DNA of 32,938 nucleotides, taken from the NCBI GenBank assembly GCA_959596515.1, contig CAUFXR010000019.1:1-32938 (forward strand), in the 5' to 3' direction. A program made the position numbers and the translations under genes. The notes below the pieces were generated by a model that was not told the DNA's origin, ran no database searches, and was given only the letters and a program-made list of their open reading frames with translations. This DNA comes from an uncultured Oscillospiraceae bacterium. GTDB lineage: Bacteria; Bacillota; Clostridia; Oscillospirales; Acutalibacteraceae. Of this stretch, positions 1-7,704 are shown in pieces (positions within the stretch are counted from its first letter, which is position 1; the number at the start of each line of letters is the position of its first letter).

Positions 1-68
1 AGAGATCTGCAAACCATGTCCCTTCTTGTTTTTGCGAAACTTATTCTACCTTATCCAGCGCTGTCCAA

Positions 69-94
69 TAAGCTTCCCGTCTAAGCTTCCCGTC
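69..94. repeat. 13-bp perfect tandem duplication
   Basis: TAAGCTTCCCGTC occurs twice back to back (69-81 and 82-94) in the gene-free left edge of the window. A weak hairpin (GCCCGAT/ATCGGGC, about 134-157) lies between it and the end of the IclR gene, but it has no T tract on either strand, so I do not call it a terminator. No gene is visible in positions 1-232. Confidence 0.85.
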
Positions 95-232
95 TTGGGC
101 TTTCCATCCCTTTTTGTCCTTCGATTTTCCTAAGCCCGATTATTAGTCATCGGGCGTCAAGCCACTATTTCAGCGCTTTTCTCTCAACTGAAGCCATCTC
201 CCGCTTATCATCAAGCTTCTTCCCAGAACCAC

Positions 233-997
233 TCATTGTCCAAGGGTCCGAAGTCTCTCCCGCATCAGAAAAGACGCTTCCTTTAAAACATTAACCCGCC
301 GCTCTAAATCGGTATCAAGAAAAGAAGAGGCCGGACTAGAAGCGCTAAAGGCAGCGATCTGCCTGGTTTCCGGCAAAAGTATCGGCACGCCTACACACTT
401 TACACCATACTCATGTTCCTCATTGTCCACGCTGAACCCCTTTTTCCGAACCACAGCTGCCTCCTGCCGTAAGGCCTCCGGCTGAACGATAGTATGCCGT
501 GTAAACGACTGAAAGGAAGGCGCCTGGGCTAGATATGCCTCCAACTCCTCCGGAGGCATAAACGCCATCATTACTTTTCCCAGAGAGGTGCAATACAGTG
601 GCGCGGTCTCGCCAACAATTGTCCGATAAGGAAAATGGTTGTCCCTTTTGTGAGGATATGCGTTACAAAGATAAAATACCTTTTGCCCCCGCAAAACGGC
701 AAAATACGTGATAGCCCCTAACTCGTTGGATACCTCCTTCATAATATCGTACAGCACACGCTGATATCCCAAATTTTCATTGATCAAATAGGAAAATTCC
801 AACAGTTTTAATCCCAATCGATATTTTCCCGTGGCTCTATTCTTTTCCAGATAGCCCCGCTGTTCAAAGGTAGCCACAATATTAAATACATTGCTTTTGT
901 TCAGCTCCAAGATTCTCGCAAGCTCTGTTATCCCCAGCTCTGAAGTGGAGGAGTCAAAGCACTCTAAAAGCTTTAACGCCTTGCTGAGCGATTTCAT
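233..997 (-). CDS. IclR-family transcriptional regulator
   Basis: This is a predicted cytoplasmic DNA-binding regulator of 254 residues, normal for IclR proteins. The N-terminal winged helix-turn-helix covers roughly residues 1-65, with the typical opening SLSKALKLLECF and the helix ITELARILELNKSNVFNIV. The rest is the IclR effector-binding domain, with the stretches TSLGKVMMA and DNEEHEYGVKCVGVPI that are characteristic of it. The frame stays open upstream to a TTG at 1081, but that codon lies about 6 nt from the predicted transcription start and has no ribosome binding site. The ATG at 997 gives the family length and is preferred. It is followed on the same strand side by nothing recognisable; the SDR dehydrogenase gene lies upstream on the same strand and is a plausible target, which is inference. 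The effector is unknown. Confidence 0.88.
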   Translation of the reverse strand: MKSLSKALKLLECFDSSTSELGITELARILELNKSNVFNIVATFEQRGYLEKNRATGKYRLGLKLLEFSYLINENLGYQRVLYDIMKEVSNELGAITYFAVLRGQKVFYLCNAYPHKRDNHFPYRTIVGETAPLYCTSLGKVMMAFMPPEELEAYLAQAPSFQSFTRHTIVQPEALRQEAAVVRKKGFSVDNEEHEYGVKCVGVPILLPETRQIAAFSASSPASSFLDTDLERRVNVLKEASFLMRERLRTLGQ

Positions 998-1093
998 TTT
1001 GGGCTGCCCCAACTTATCTCTCTCTTTTTCCAATTTTGTCACCCTCGCAGCCGCCTGATTTCCGGCAAATTGATCTTTCAAAGTTGTAGAAAC

Positions 1094-1122
1094 ATTCTAG
1101 CATAATTTTTAAAAATTCGCAA
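1094..1122 (-). promoter_or_regulatory. Probable sigma-A promoter of the iclR gene
   Basis: On the minus strand TTGCGA (1117-1122) and TAGAAT (1094-1099) are separated by 17 bases. Transcription would start near 1087, leaving a leader of about 90 nt before the ATG at 997. Confidence 0.5.
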
Positions 1123-1402
1123 AGTATTTTAACCCTTCTTTCCCTCTTGCTTGCAAGCCAAGTCTCCAGAAAAATATTTTCCGCTAACCTCTAAAAAACT
1201 TTACTGATTTTTTGCTTTCGCCTTTTTCCAGGCGGAAACAGGAGTTCCCCCTCATTTAGCACCCGCGCTGATCCCTGCCGCTTTCTCCTGTGCGGCGGCG
1301 GATTTTCCCTGTCCGACCCACAGTCAGGTGTTTCCGCGGGCCTTTCCGTCAGTCTTGCAGCAGCCGATCAATCTAAAAAACCGGTGGTGTTCTCCGCCGA
1401 TG

Positions 1403-1451
1403 AAAAAAAAAACGCGCCGGATCCGAAAAAACTTCAGATCCGGCGCGTTTT
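1403..1451 (-). terminator. Intrinsic terminator
   Basis: A perfect 15-bp stem (AAAACGCGCCGGATC at 1409-1423 against 1437-1451) is followed on the minus strand by ten T residues. It is oriented to end transcription coming from the SDR gene, 240 bp upstream. This distance is unusual and leaves room for a lost gene (see 1514-1636). Confidence 0.88.
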
Positions 1452-1513
1452 GATGGCATCCTAGTTCATTTTCAGCGTTGGCCGATCCCTATTCTGTCCG
1501 ACAGGATTTCGTC

Positions 1514-1636
1514 TTAGGCTTCGTTTCCCATTTCCACCTCAGTCCCACTTTCAATGAGGCCCTTCAAGCTATGCTCTCTGAGCCTTTTCCACCGCCAGGA
1601 TAATCAGCCGATCAATAAATCAATGAACCGTTCCAT
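1514..1636 (-). pseudogene. Possible remnant of a gene 3' end between SDR and its terminator
   Basis: The 240 bp between the SDR stop and the terminator contain a minus-strand frame that begins ATG (1636), hits TGA after ten codons, then runs on as EHSLKGLIESGTEVEMGNEA to a TAA at 1514-1516. The peptide has ordinary protein-like composition and sits in a position where an operon gene would end. No family is recognised. It could equally be non-coding; there is no other gene in 998-1689. Confidence 0.2.
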
Positions 1637-1689
1637 CCTATAAGCCGTTTTAAGTCATTTCCCGTTTATGTTTTTCTATTTTAGCAATT

Positions 1690-2424
1690 TTACCACCGGT
1701 TAAAGCCACGCATGGTAAGCACCTGGCTGCTCACACCCTTGGAAAGCTCGGATACCAAAAACAAAGCGCCGTTAGCCACAGTGTCTGGAGAGAACAGGTC
1801 GCCGCCAGCTTTTAAAATAAACTCCCGCGCCGCGGATTTCTGGAACATTTCCGTATCCACCGGTCCAGGGCAGATTACATTCACACGAATACCATTGGGC
1901 CGCTGTTCGTCACCCAGCGCTTGGCTCAGGCAGAGCAGGGCGGCCTTCAAGGCGGAATAGGCGGAGCTGCCGGGCAGGCCCCGGAGAGCGGCGCCGGAAG
2001 CGATAGAACAGATATTACCAGACTTGTTTTGGATCATAATCGGCAGAACCGCCTTGATGATCAGCACCACGGCGCGCAGATTGACCTCCATGATTTTATC
2101 AAAAGTTTCCATAGACATTTCATTCAGGGGCAGTTCCCGAGAAATTCCGGCGCAGTTCATCAAAATATCCACCGTGCCAAATTCCCGCACCACGGTATCT
2201 ACTGTATCGATAACCAGCTCATTCACTGTCAGGTCTACAGCGATCGCCTTTACTCGGGTGCCAAACGCCTCTACCTCAGCCTTGGACTCATTCAGTTCCT
2301 TTTCCAAGATATCCAGCATCACCACGTTAGCGCCCTCCCGGGCAAATTTCAGAGCTACCGCTTTTCCGATACCTCTGGCCGCGCCTGTCACAATCGCGGT
2401 CTTTCCCACTAGAAGCTTTTCCAT
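1690..2424 (-). CDS. SDR-family NAD(P)-dependent oxidoreductase
   Basis: This is a classical short-chain dehydrogenase of 244 residues, a soluble Rossmann-fold enzyme that interconverts an alcohol and a ketone with NAD(P). The cofactor loop TGAARGIG lies near residues 13-20. It is followed by the NCAG motif near residue 89, the active-site serine in SIASGAA, and the catalytic YSALK (YxxxK). PGPVDTEM closes the core. The fold is that of FabG/glucose dehydrogenase-like SDRs, but the substrate cannot be read from the sequence and there is no fatty acid context. The ATG at 2424 is chosen over the in-frame TTG at 2433 because the purine-rich AAAGGG/GGAG stretch lies upstream of it. The gene is transcribed divergently from dppA. 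Confidence 0.9.
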   Translation of the reverse strand: MEKLLVGKTAIVTGAARGIGKAVALKFAREGANVVMLDILEKELNESKAEVEAFGTRVKAIAVDLTVNELVIDTVDTVVREFGTVDILMNCAGISRELPLNEMSMETFDKIMEVNLRAVVLIIKAVLPIMIQNKSGNICSIASGAALRGLPGSSAYSALKAALLCLSQALGDEQRPNGIRVNVICPGPVDTEMFQKSAAREFILKAGGDLFSPDTVANGALFLVSELSKGVSSQVLTMRGFNRW

Positions 2425-2537
2425 TGTCTCCAACCCTTTCTGAAATCTAAAGTAACCGCTTTCCTTAAAGCGGAGATGTCCTTTTTATCACACAGAGCTG
2501 AACGCTATCCCTCTAGCCAACTGATCGTTCTGTATTT

Positions 2538-2552
2538 AAGAACAGTGTTCTT
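2538..2552. promoter_or_regulatory. 15-bp palindrome, candidate operator
   Basis: AAGAACA-G-TGTTCTT is a perfect 7+1+7 inverted repeat placed just downstream of the predicted SDR promoter, where a bound repressor would block transcription. A second, shorter palindrome (TTTGA-GCG-TCAAA, 2632-2644) lies on the dppA side of the same divergent region. The IclR protein is a candidate binder; this is inference. Confidence 0.45.
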
Positions 2553-2564
2553 TTTTTATACTTT

Positions 2565-2593
2565 ATTATGGAAGATGCACAAAAAAAAGTCAA
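2565..2593 (-). promoter_or_regulatory. Probable sigma-A promoter of the SDR gene
   Basis: On the minus strand TTGACT (2588-2593) and CATAAT (2565-2570) are separated by 17 bases. The predicted transcript has a leader of about 130 nt. Confidence 0.5.
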
Positions 2594-2758
2594 TATACTA
2601 TCTGTTGTATAATCAAAACACCTTTCAAAAATTTGAGCGTCAAACCCAGGGATTTCTTCCTTTTTCAAGCGTAAGCGGATCTGGTATTTACTTTTGATTC
2701 CATTGGGAGTAAAATATAAGTGCAAAAAAACGTTTTTAATGGAAGAAGAGGGATATTT

Positions 2759-3574
2759 ATGAGAATCTTTGTGGTATCCGATATTGAAGGGTTGACCGGC
2801 GTTTATCACTGGGCCCAAACAAAGCCCGGCAATCCCGCCTATGATGAGGCCCGTGAGCTTCTGATGGGTGATTTATTGGCCGCGGTGGAAGGGGCCCATG
2901 ACGGCGGCGCCGATGAGATCGTGGTTTATGATATGCATGAAAGCGGCCGCAATATTTTCACCGACCGGCTGCCTTCCTATGTGCGTCATATCGCGGGCAA
3001 GCCTCCTGTGCTGACTGAGGAGTTCCGCATGGGGAAAAGCTATGATGGCCTGATCATGCTGGGCAACCACGCCATGCCTTTTACCAAGGATTCTGTCCTC
3101 TGTCACGCTTATTGGCTTTCTGACGGCATGTTTACCGTCAATGGCATTGATGTCGGAGAAATCGGGATGGAAACTTTGATCGCGGGCCAATACGGGGTGC
3201 CTCTGCTCTTAGTGACCGGCGATCTTGCCGCAAAAAAGGAAACCTTAGCCCTCTCTCCCGACACCCGCTGCGCTGTAGTAAAGGAAGCCTCTGGTTATCA
3301 AAATACCGCTGTGTGCTATCCCGCCTGTGAAACTCAGGAGGAAATCTACCGGCAAGCGAGAGACGCGGTCAAACACGCCTCTGAAATCGCCCCTGTGACG
3401 CTTCAGGCGCCATATACATTAAAATTTACCTTCCAAAACCAGGTCCGGCCTGAGATCAAGGCTCTGCCCGGGATCATCGCCATCGACGAAAAAACCTATG
3501 AACTGAAAGGCGACGACCTGCACAAAATGTGGGAGCTGGTAAACGCCGCCTGCTGCAACTGGCTGGATGTTTAA
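2759..3574 (+). CDS. M55-family D-aminopeptidase (DppA-like)
   Basis: This 271-residue protein matches the DppA family of zinc-dependent D-aminopeptidases. It begins with RIFVVSDIEGLTGV, whose SDxEG contributes metal ligands. It carries DMHESGRN near residue 60 and GNHAM near residue 104, the histidine sites of the family. Known members are cytoplasmic homodecamers that release N-terminal D-Ala or D-amino acids from short peptides and are linked to cell wall peptide recycling. The frame extends upstream to a GTG at 2720, but the ATG at 2759 is preceded by GAAGAAGAGGG at a suitable distance and starts exactly where the family starts. A GNAT acetyltransferase gene follows 50 bp downstream, probably in the same transcript. 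The promoter is not clear; a TATAAT at 2608-2613 has no good -35. Confidence 0.88.
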   Translation: MRIFVVSDIEGLTGVYHWAQTKPGNPAYDEARELLMGDLLAAVEGAHDGGADEIVVYDMHESGRNIFTDRLPSYVRHIAGKPPVLTEEFRMGKSYDGLIMLGNHAMPFTKDSVLCHAYWLSDGMFTVNGIDVGEIGMETLIAGQYGVPLLLVTGDLAAKKETLALSPDTRCAVVKEASGYQNTAVCYPACETQEEIYRQARDAVKHASEIAPVTLQAPYTLKFTFQNQVRPEIKALPGIIAIDEKTYELKGDDLHKMWELVNAACCNWLDV

Positions 3575-3624
3575 AATCCCGGGTAAGAAATGTCGTTTTG
3601 GATAAAGTCAACTGAGGTGATCGT

Positions 3625-4053
3625 TTGTATCAAATTCAATTGTCCCTAGGTTTAGACGCCTTGCCCCCGGCGGCGCGGCTTCGGGAAGAGATTTTTATTG
3701 TCGAGCAGGGCTTTCAAAATGAGTTCGACGATATTGACCGCACAGCCTGGCATGTGCTGGTATCGGAAAACGGCGTTCCCTGTGGGACCGGCCGGGTATT
3801 TGAGTCCCCGGCCGGTTCCGGTTGCTATCATCTGGGAAGAATCGCGGTGAAGAAATCTTATCGGAAACATCACATTGGCTCACTGGTTCTGAAAAAGCTG
3901 GAAGAAAAGGCGGTGGACCTGGGCGCCAAAGAGCTTCAGCTTTCCGCCCAGCTTCAAGCCAGAGGCTTTTATGAGAGAAATGGCTATCAGGCCTTTGGCT
4001 CTGTTTATCCCGACGAGCATGTCCCCCACATTTCCATGAAAAAAATTGTTTAA
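3625..4053 (+). CDS. GNAT-family N-acetyltransferase (ElaA/YjcF-like)
   Basis: A 142-residue acetyl-CoA-dependent acyltransferase covering the whole GNAT fold. It opens with LREEIFIVEQGF, typical of the ElaA/YjcF branch. The acetyl-CoA binding strand and loop are LGRIAVKKSYRKHHIGSLVL (residues about 72-91; the RKHHIG stands for the Q/RxxGxG/A motif), and LSAQLQARGFYERNGY is the conserved C-terminal part. The start is TTG, chosen because GAGGTG (3614-3619) sits 5 bases upstream and no internal ATG would leave the fold intact. The substrate is unknown. The gene ends at a very strong terminator. Confidence 0.85.
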   Translation: MYQIQLSLGLDALPPAARLREEIFIVEQGFQNEFDDIDRTAWHVLVSENGVPCGTGRVFESPAGSGCYHLGRIAVKKSYRKHHIGSLVLKKLEEKAVDLGAKELQLSAQLQARGFYERNGYQAFGSVYPDEHVPHISMKKIV

Positions 4054-4065
4054 TCGTTTACAGAA

Positions 4066-4137
4066 AACACAGCAAAATCGGACAATTTCGCGCCTTTTAT
4101 TCCCTGCCGCTTTGTCCGATTTTGCTGTGTTTTTTTC
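4066..4137 (+). terminator. Strong intrinsic terminator after the GNAT gene
   Basis: A perfect 20-bp stem (4066-4085 against 4112-4131), a 26-nt loop and then a T tract follow directly after the acetyltransferase stop. It ends the dppA-GNAT unit. Confidence 0.92.
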
Positions 4138-4209
4138 TTCCTTTCCAGGTGCGATTTTTCCTAGTAAATAAAGTCAAAATTCCCATGCAATTCCTGTTGG
4201 AATTGTCAA

Positions 4210-4257
4210 TTGAAAATCAATAGTATATGTTTTATAATGCGCTTGTAAACGATTACA
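4210..4257 (+). promoter_or_regulatory. lacI promoter with LacI/GalR-type operator over the start site
   Basis: TTGAAA (4210-4215) and TATAAT (4233-4238) are separated by exactly 17 bases. The palindrome TGTAAACGATTACA (4244-4257), with the central CG typical of LacI/GalR/CcpA operators, covers the predicted transcription start. The layout indicates autorepression by the regulator encoded immediately downstream, and control of the isomerase and dehydrogenase genes behind it. Since the regulator now lacks its effector domain, the control is probably altered. Confidence 0.75.
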
Positions 4258-4271
4258 GGAAGGTGACGCTT

Positions 4272-4664
4272 ATGCTGACGATTAAAGAGGTCGCTCAAGC
4301 AGCGAACGTATCTGTCGCCACCGTTTCCAGGGTACTGAATCACGACAAACGGGTCGCCCTAAAAACCAAAGAGCACGTATTAAAAGTGGTAAAAGAGCTG
4401 GATTACACACCTAACACACTGGGTCGGAACCTTCGTGTAAGCGCAACCAAAAAAATTCTGGTGCTTCTGCCGTCAGTGCTGAATCAATTTTTTTCCAGCG
4501 TCATGCAGGGAATCGAGGAAAGCGTTCAAGCCAGAGGCTATCAGGTCATGATGTCCACTACTAGAAGTGATCCCCAGATTGAGCAAAGCTATATAGAGTT
4601 TCTGTATAACAAAAGCGTTGATGGGATTATCTGCAGACTCTCGGCGTTCAGGCGGTGGAGCTAG
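4272..4664 (+). pseudogene. Truncated LacI-family regulator
   Basis: The protein starts as a normal LacI repressor: helix-turn-helix TIKEVAQAANVSVATVSRVLN, hinge region, then the first periplasmic-binding-like strands up to SVDGIIC at residue 121. There the homology stops. Nine unrelated residues follow to a TAG at 4662-4664, giving 130 residues instead of about 330-340. The ATG at 4272 has AGGAAGGTG upstream; an ATG at 4227 lies upstream of the operator and is not used. The DNA-binding and part of the dimerising domain remain, but the sugar-binding core is missing. The break coincides with the start of isomerase coding sequence in another frame, so a deletion (or assembly join) near the CTGCAG at 4631 removed about 210 codons of lacI and the beginning of the isomerase. 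Confidence 0.85.
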
Positions 4665-5527
4665 GCTGCGGCGGTACCGCCGGCCGCGCCCACGCCGACC
4701 CGGATCTTCTCTTAAACGATGCCGACGCTCTCCTTGCCTTTCAGCGGACCATTGACCGCCATCACATGGAAATCAGCGCTTTAAGCTGCCACGGTAATCC
4801 GGTCCATCCCAATCCGGTGGCAGCCCGGGCCTACGATAAGACCATACGAGACACCATTCTGCTGGCGCAGCGGCTGGGACTTCATCAAATCAACACCTTT
4901 TCCGGCTGTCCCGGCAGCGACCCTGACGCCCACTATCCCAACTGGGTCACTTGCCCCTGGCCGGATGACTTTCAGGAAATTCTGGACTATCAATGGAACC
5001 AGGTTCTCATTCCCTATTGGCGGGAAACCGCGGCCTTCGCCGCGGAACACGGCGTTACCCAAATCGCCCTGGAACTGCATCCGGGCTTTTGCGTATATCA
5101 TACCGAATCCCTTCTGCGTCTGCGGAGCGCGGTGGGAGAACAGATCGGCGCCAATTTGGATCCCAGCCATCTGATCTGGCAGGGCATGGATCCTATTGCG
5201 GTGATCCGAGCTTTAAAGGGCGCGATTTTTCATTTTCACGCCAAAGACACTAAAATTGATCCTTACAATACGGCGGTCAACGGCGTACTGGATACCAAAC
5301 CTTACAAGGAACAGGAGACGAGATCCTGGATCTTCCGGAGCGTGGGCTATGGCAACGACCTGCTGTATTGGAAAGATATTATCAGCAATCTGCGGCTGGT
5401 AGGCTATGACCATGTGATCAGCGTGGAACATGAGGATGGCTTAATGAGTCAGCCAGAGGGGTTAGCCAAGGCCTGTGGATTTCTAAAAGACATTATTATT
5501 CAAGAAAAGGTAGGTAGGACACAATGA
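4655..5527 (+). CDS. Sugar phosphate isomerase/epimerase, 5'-truncated
   Basis: This is a TIM-barrel protein of the AP endonuclease 2/IolE-like superfamily; members isomerise or epimerise sugars and inositol derivatives with a divalent metal. Recognisable parts are ISALSCHGNPVHPN, the barrel strand QIALELHPGFCVYH with a metal-ligand Glu, GANLDPSHLIWQGMDP, FHFHAKDTK and ISVEHEDGLM. Family homology already begins at LQTLGVQAVELGCGG, encoded from 4631, but the 20-25 residues that normally precede it (strand 1 and most of helix 1) are absent. The only start codon near is GTG 4655, which has no ribosome binding site and leaves 290 residues. A barrel missing strand 1 is unlikely to fold normally. 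The stop overlaps the next start as ATGA, and together with the dehydrogenase it forms a typical two-gene sugar-modification unit. Confidence 0.75.
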   Translation: MELGCGGTAGRAHADPDLLLNDADALLAFQRTIDRHHMEISALSCHGNPVHPNPVAARAYDKTIRDTILLAQRLGLHQINTFSGCPGSDPDAHYPNWVTCPWPDDFQEILDYQWNQVLIPYWRETAAFAAEHGVTQIALELHPGFCVYHTESLLRLRSAVGEQIGANLDPSHLIWQGMDPIAVIRALKGAIFHFHAKDTKIDPYNTAVNGVLDTKPYKEQETRSWIFRSVGYGNDLLYWKDIISNLRLVGYDHVISVEHEDGLMSQPEGLAKACGFLKDIIIQEKVGRTQ

Positions 5528-6579
5528 TTGCAAAATGCGGCACTGTTATTATTGGGTATGGCGGCATGGGGGGCTGGCATACTCAGCAGCTTAAGACGAT
5601 GGAAGAGATCAACCTTCTGGGTGTCTATGACATCCTTCCGGAACGGAACCAGTTGGCGGAAGAAAAAGGCATCCACGCCTACAGCTCTTTTGAGGAGGTA
5701 CTGAAGGATCCCCAGGTGGATCTGGTGACCGTGGCGATTCCCAATGATCAGCATCGGGATATCTGTATCCAGGCGATGGAGGCCGGGAAAAATGTGATCT
5801 GTGAAAAGCCGGTGGCTTTGAACAGCCAGCAGCTTCAGGATATGATCGACGCTTCCAAGAAAAACGGGGTTTTGTTTACCGTTCACCAAAACCGCCGGTG
5901 GGATGAGGACTTCCTCACCATGAAAAAGATCTACGACGAGGGTACTCTGGGTCCTGTCTTCAATATTGAGACCAGGGTCCACGGTTCCCGGGGAATTCCC
6001 GGCGATTGGCGCAACGCCAAAGTACACGGCGGCGGTATGGTGCTGGATTGGGGTGTTCATCTGCTGGACCAGATCATGATGATGATTCAGAAACCCCTGC
6101 GCTCTGTTTACGCCATTTTATCTCACGTGACCAATGACGACGTGGATGACGGTTTCAAGATTTTCCTGGATTTCGCGGGCGGACCCAATGTTCAGGTCGA
6201 GGTAGGCACCAGCAATTTCATCAATCTGCCCCGGTGGTATATGCAGGGCAATAACGGCACGGCGGTTATGCCCGACTGGTTCGCGGAAAACGGCAAGATC
6301 GTCATGGTATCCGATTGGGAAAATCGGGACGCCGTTCCCGTGGTAACCGCCGCCGGTCTGACCAAGACCATGGCGCCCCGGACAGACGACACCATTTCGG
6401 AGTATCCTCTGCCGGTTCTTCACGCTGACGTAAGAGATTTCTACCGCAACATCGCCAAGGCTATCCGGGGTGAGGAAACCCAGATTGTCACCCATGAGCA
6501 GGTAATGCGCGTGATGAAGGTGATGGAAGCGGTATTCCGTTCAGCTGAAACCAACCAAGTGATTACGGATATTTTTTGA
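5524..6579 (+). CDS. Gfo/Idh/MocA-family oxidoreductase
   Basis: A 351-residue NAD(P)-dependent sugar or inositol dehydrogenase. The N-terminal Rossmann domain has VIIGYGGMGGWH near residue 10 and AIPNDQH; the family signature EKPVALN (EKP, with the catalytic-site Lys) is near residue 95. The C-terminal substrate domain has VHQNRRWDEDF and DWGVHLLDQ, where the Asp and His are the usual catalytic residues. It begins inside the stop of the isomerase gene (ATGA), so translation is probably coupled, and the two enzymes likely act on the same sugar. The substrate is unknown. It is intact, unlike its two upstream neighbours. Confidence 0.9.
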   Translation: MIAKCGTVIIGYGGMGGWHTQQLKTMEEINLLGVYDILPERNQLAEEKGIHAYSSFEEVLKDPQVDLVTVAIPNDQHRDICIQAMEAGKNVICEKPVALNSQQLQDMIDASKKNGVLFTVHQNRRWDEDFLTMKKIYDEGTLGPVFNIETRVHGSRGIPGDWRNAKVHGGGMVLDWGVHLLDQIMMMIQKPLRSVYAILSHVTNDDVDDGFKIFLDFAGGPNVQVEVGTSNFINLPRWYMQGNNGTAVMPDWFAENGKIVMVSDWENRDAVPVVTAAGLTKTMAPRTDDTISEYPLPVLHADVRDFYRNIAKAIRGEETQIVTHEQVMRVMKVMEAVFRSAETNQVITDIF

Positions 6580-6595
6580 TCCACTCTCTCAAAAA

Positions 6596-6630
6596 GGGGG
6601 CGGCGCGTAATTCGCGCCGCCCCCTTCCCT
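6596..6630 (+). terminator. GC-rich intrinsic terminator
   Basis: A perfect 12-bp stem GGGGGCGGCGCG (6596-6607) against 6613-6624 with a 5-nt loop, followed by a pyrimidine/T-rich tail. It ends the isomerase-dehydrogenase transcript. Confidence 0.85.
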
Positions 6631-6840
6631 TTTCTCCCCACCTTTGCGATACTCCTTTTCTTACTTCTCCTTTGCGATCAAAAACCGTTTCCGGCGCAAA
6701 GCATTTCGCCCGGGTTCTACACAAAAGATCTGAGAAAAAGAGAAAAAATCATGGCGTTTTCCCCACTTTTATGGTATTCTAAAAGTTAGGACTATCCTGA
6801 TTTTTTATTCGTCCAATTTGATAACGAAACAGGTGATCTT

Positions 6841-7611
6841 TTGGCCTCAGCCATTAAAATCAGCCGGAAAGGCCGCATCCATCTGATGGATGAAATCCGC
6901 GGTTTTTGCGTCCTGCTGATGATTTTTTATCACGCTTTTTACACCATGTCTATGCTGTTCCATTGGGAGCTTGGCACCAAGCTGCTGGTATTCTTCTCTC
7001 CGGCGGAGCCCTTTTTCGCCGGGCTTTTCATCCTCATTTCCGGAATTTCCAGCCAGCTTTCCCACAGCAACCTGATCCGGGGACTGAAGCTTCTGGGCAT
7101 CGCCCTGGCCCTGACCCTGGTGACCTATTTGGTCATTCCCAGCGAACTGATTGTGTTCGGCATACTGCACATGCTCTCTATCTGCATGATCGTTTTCGGC
7201 CTGGGGAAAAAACTTTGGGACAAGATCCCCCTGGTATTGGGCCTGGCCATCTGCGCGGTGCTTTTTTTAATCACCATACCAGTATCCGACGGGTGCATCG
7301 GCCTTCCCGGCACTTTGGCGTGGGAAATCCCCGCCAGCTGGTATGAGTTCGGATGGCTTTTCCCCTTGGGAATTCATCGGGCGGATTTTTTCTCTGCCGA
7401 TTACTTTCCTCTCTTCCCCTGGATTTTCCTCTTTTTTGGCGGCACCTATATTGGCCGTTGGGCCAAAAACGGAAAATTCCCGGACTTCACCTATCGGCTG
7501 CGGTTTTCATCCCTGAGCTGGATGGGCCGCCACGCCCTGATTCTGTATCTCATTCATCAGCCGCTGATTTTCGGCGTATGCACCTTGATCTCCTGGATCA
7601 TTTCCCAGTAG
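6841..7611 (+). CDS. DUF1624/HGSNAT-like polytopic membrane protein
   Basis: A 256-residue integral membrane protein with about seven hydrophobic segments. Helix 1 carries IHLMDEIRGFCVLLMIFYHA, the signature of the DUF1624 / heparan-alpha-glucosaminide acetyltransferase-like group (the conserved D-x-x-R-G and a His at the end of the helix). The last helix has ILYLIHQPLIFG, again typical. Members are believed to be transmembrane acyltransferases; the bacterial substrate is not known. The start is TTG at 6841, with CAGGTGATC just upstream. The stop is TAG. The tex gene starts about 90 bp downstream. Confidence 0.8.
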   Translation: MASAIKISRKGRIHLMDEIRGFCVLLMIFYHAFYTMSMLFHWELGTKLLVFFSPAEPFFAGLFILISGISSQLSHSNLIRGLKLLGIALALTLVTYLVIPSELIVFGILHMLSICMIVFGLGKKLWDKIPLVLGLAICAVLFLITIPVSDGCIGLPGTLAWEIPASWYEFGWLFPLGIHRADFFSADYFPLFPWIFLFFGGTYIGRWAKNGKFPDFTYRLRFSSLSWMGRHALILYLIHQPLIFGVCTLISWIISQ

Positions 7612-7704
7612 ATGAAACCGAGTCTGCCAGCATATCTCTTTATGGTGATTTTGCGGCTTTTGAATCATTCTATCGTTACCTATTTATTTTAGGAGGACTC
7701 AGCT

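Noticed and set aside
2720..2758. GTG 2720 as the start of DppA
   Set aside because: It adds 13 residues not found in the family, and the ATG at 2759 has its own ribosome binding site.
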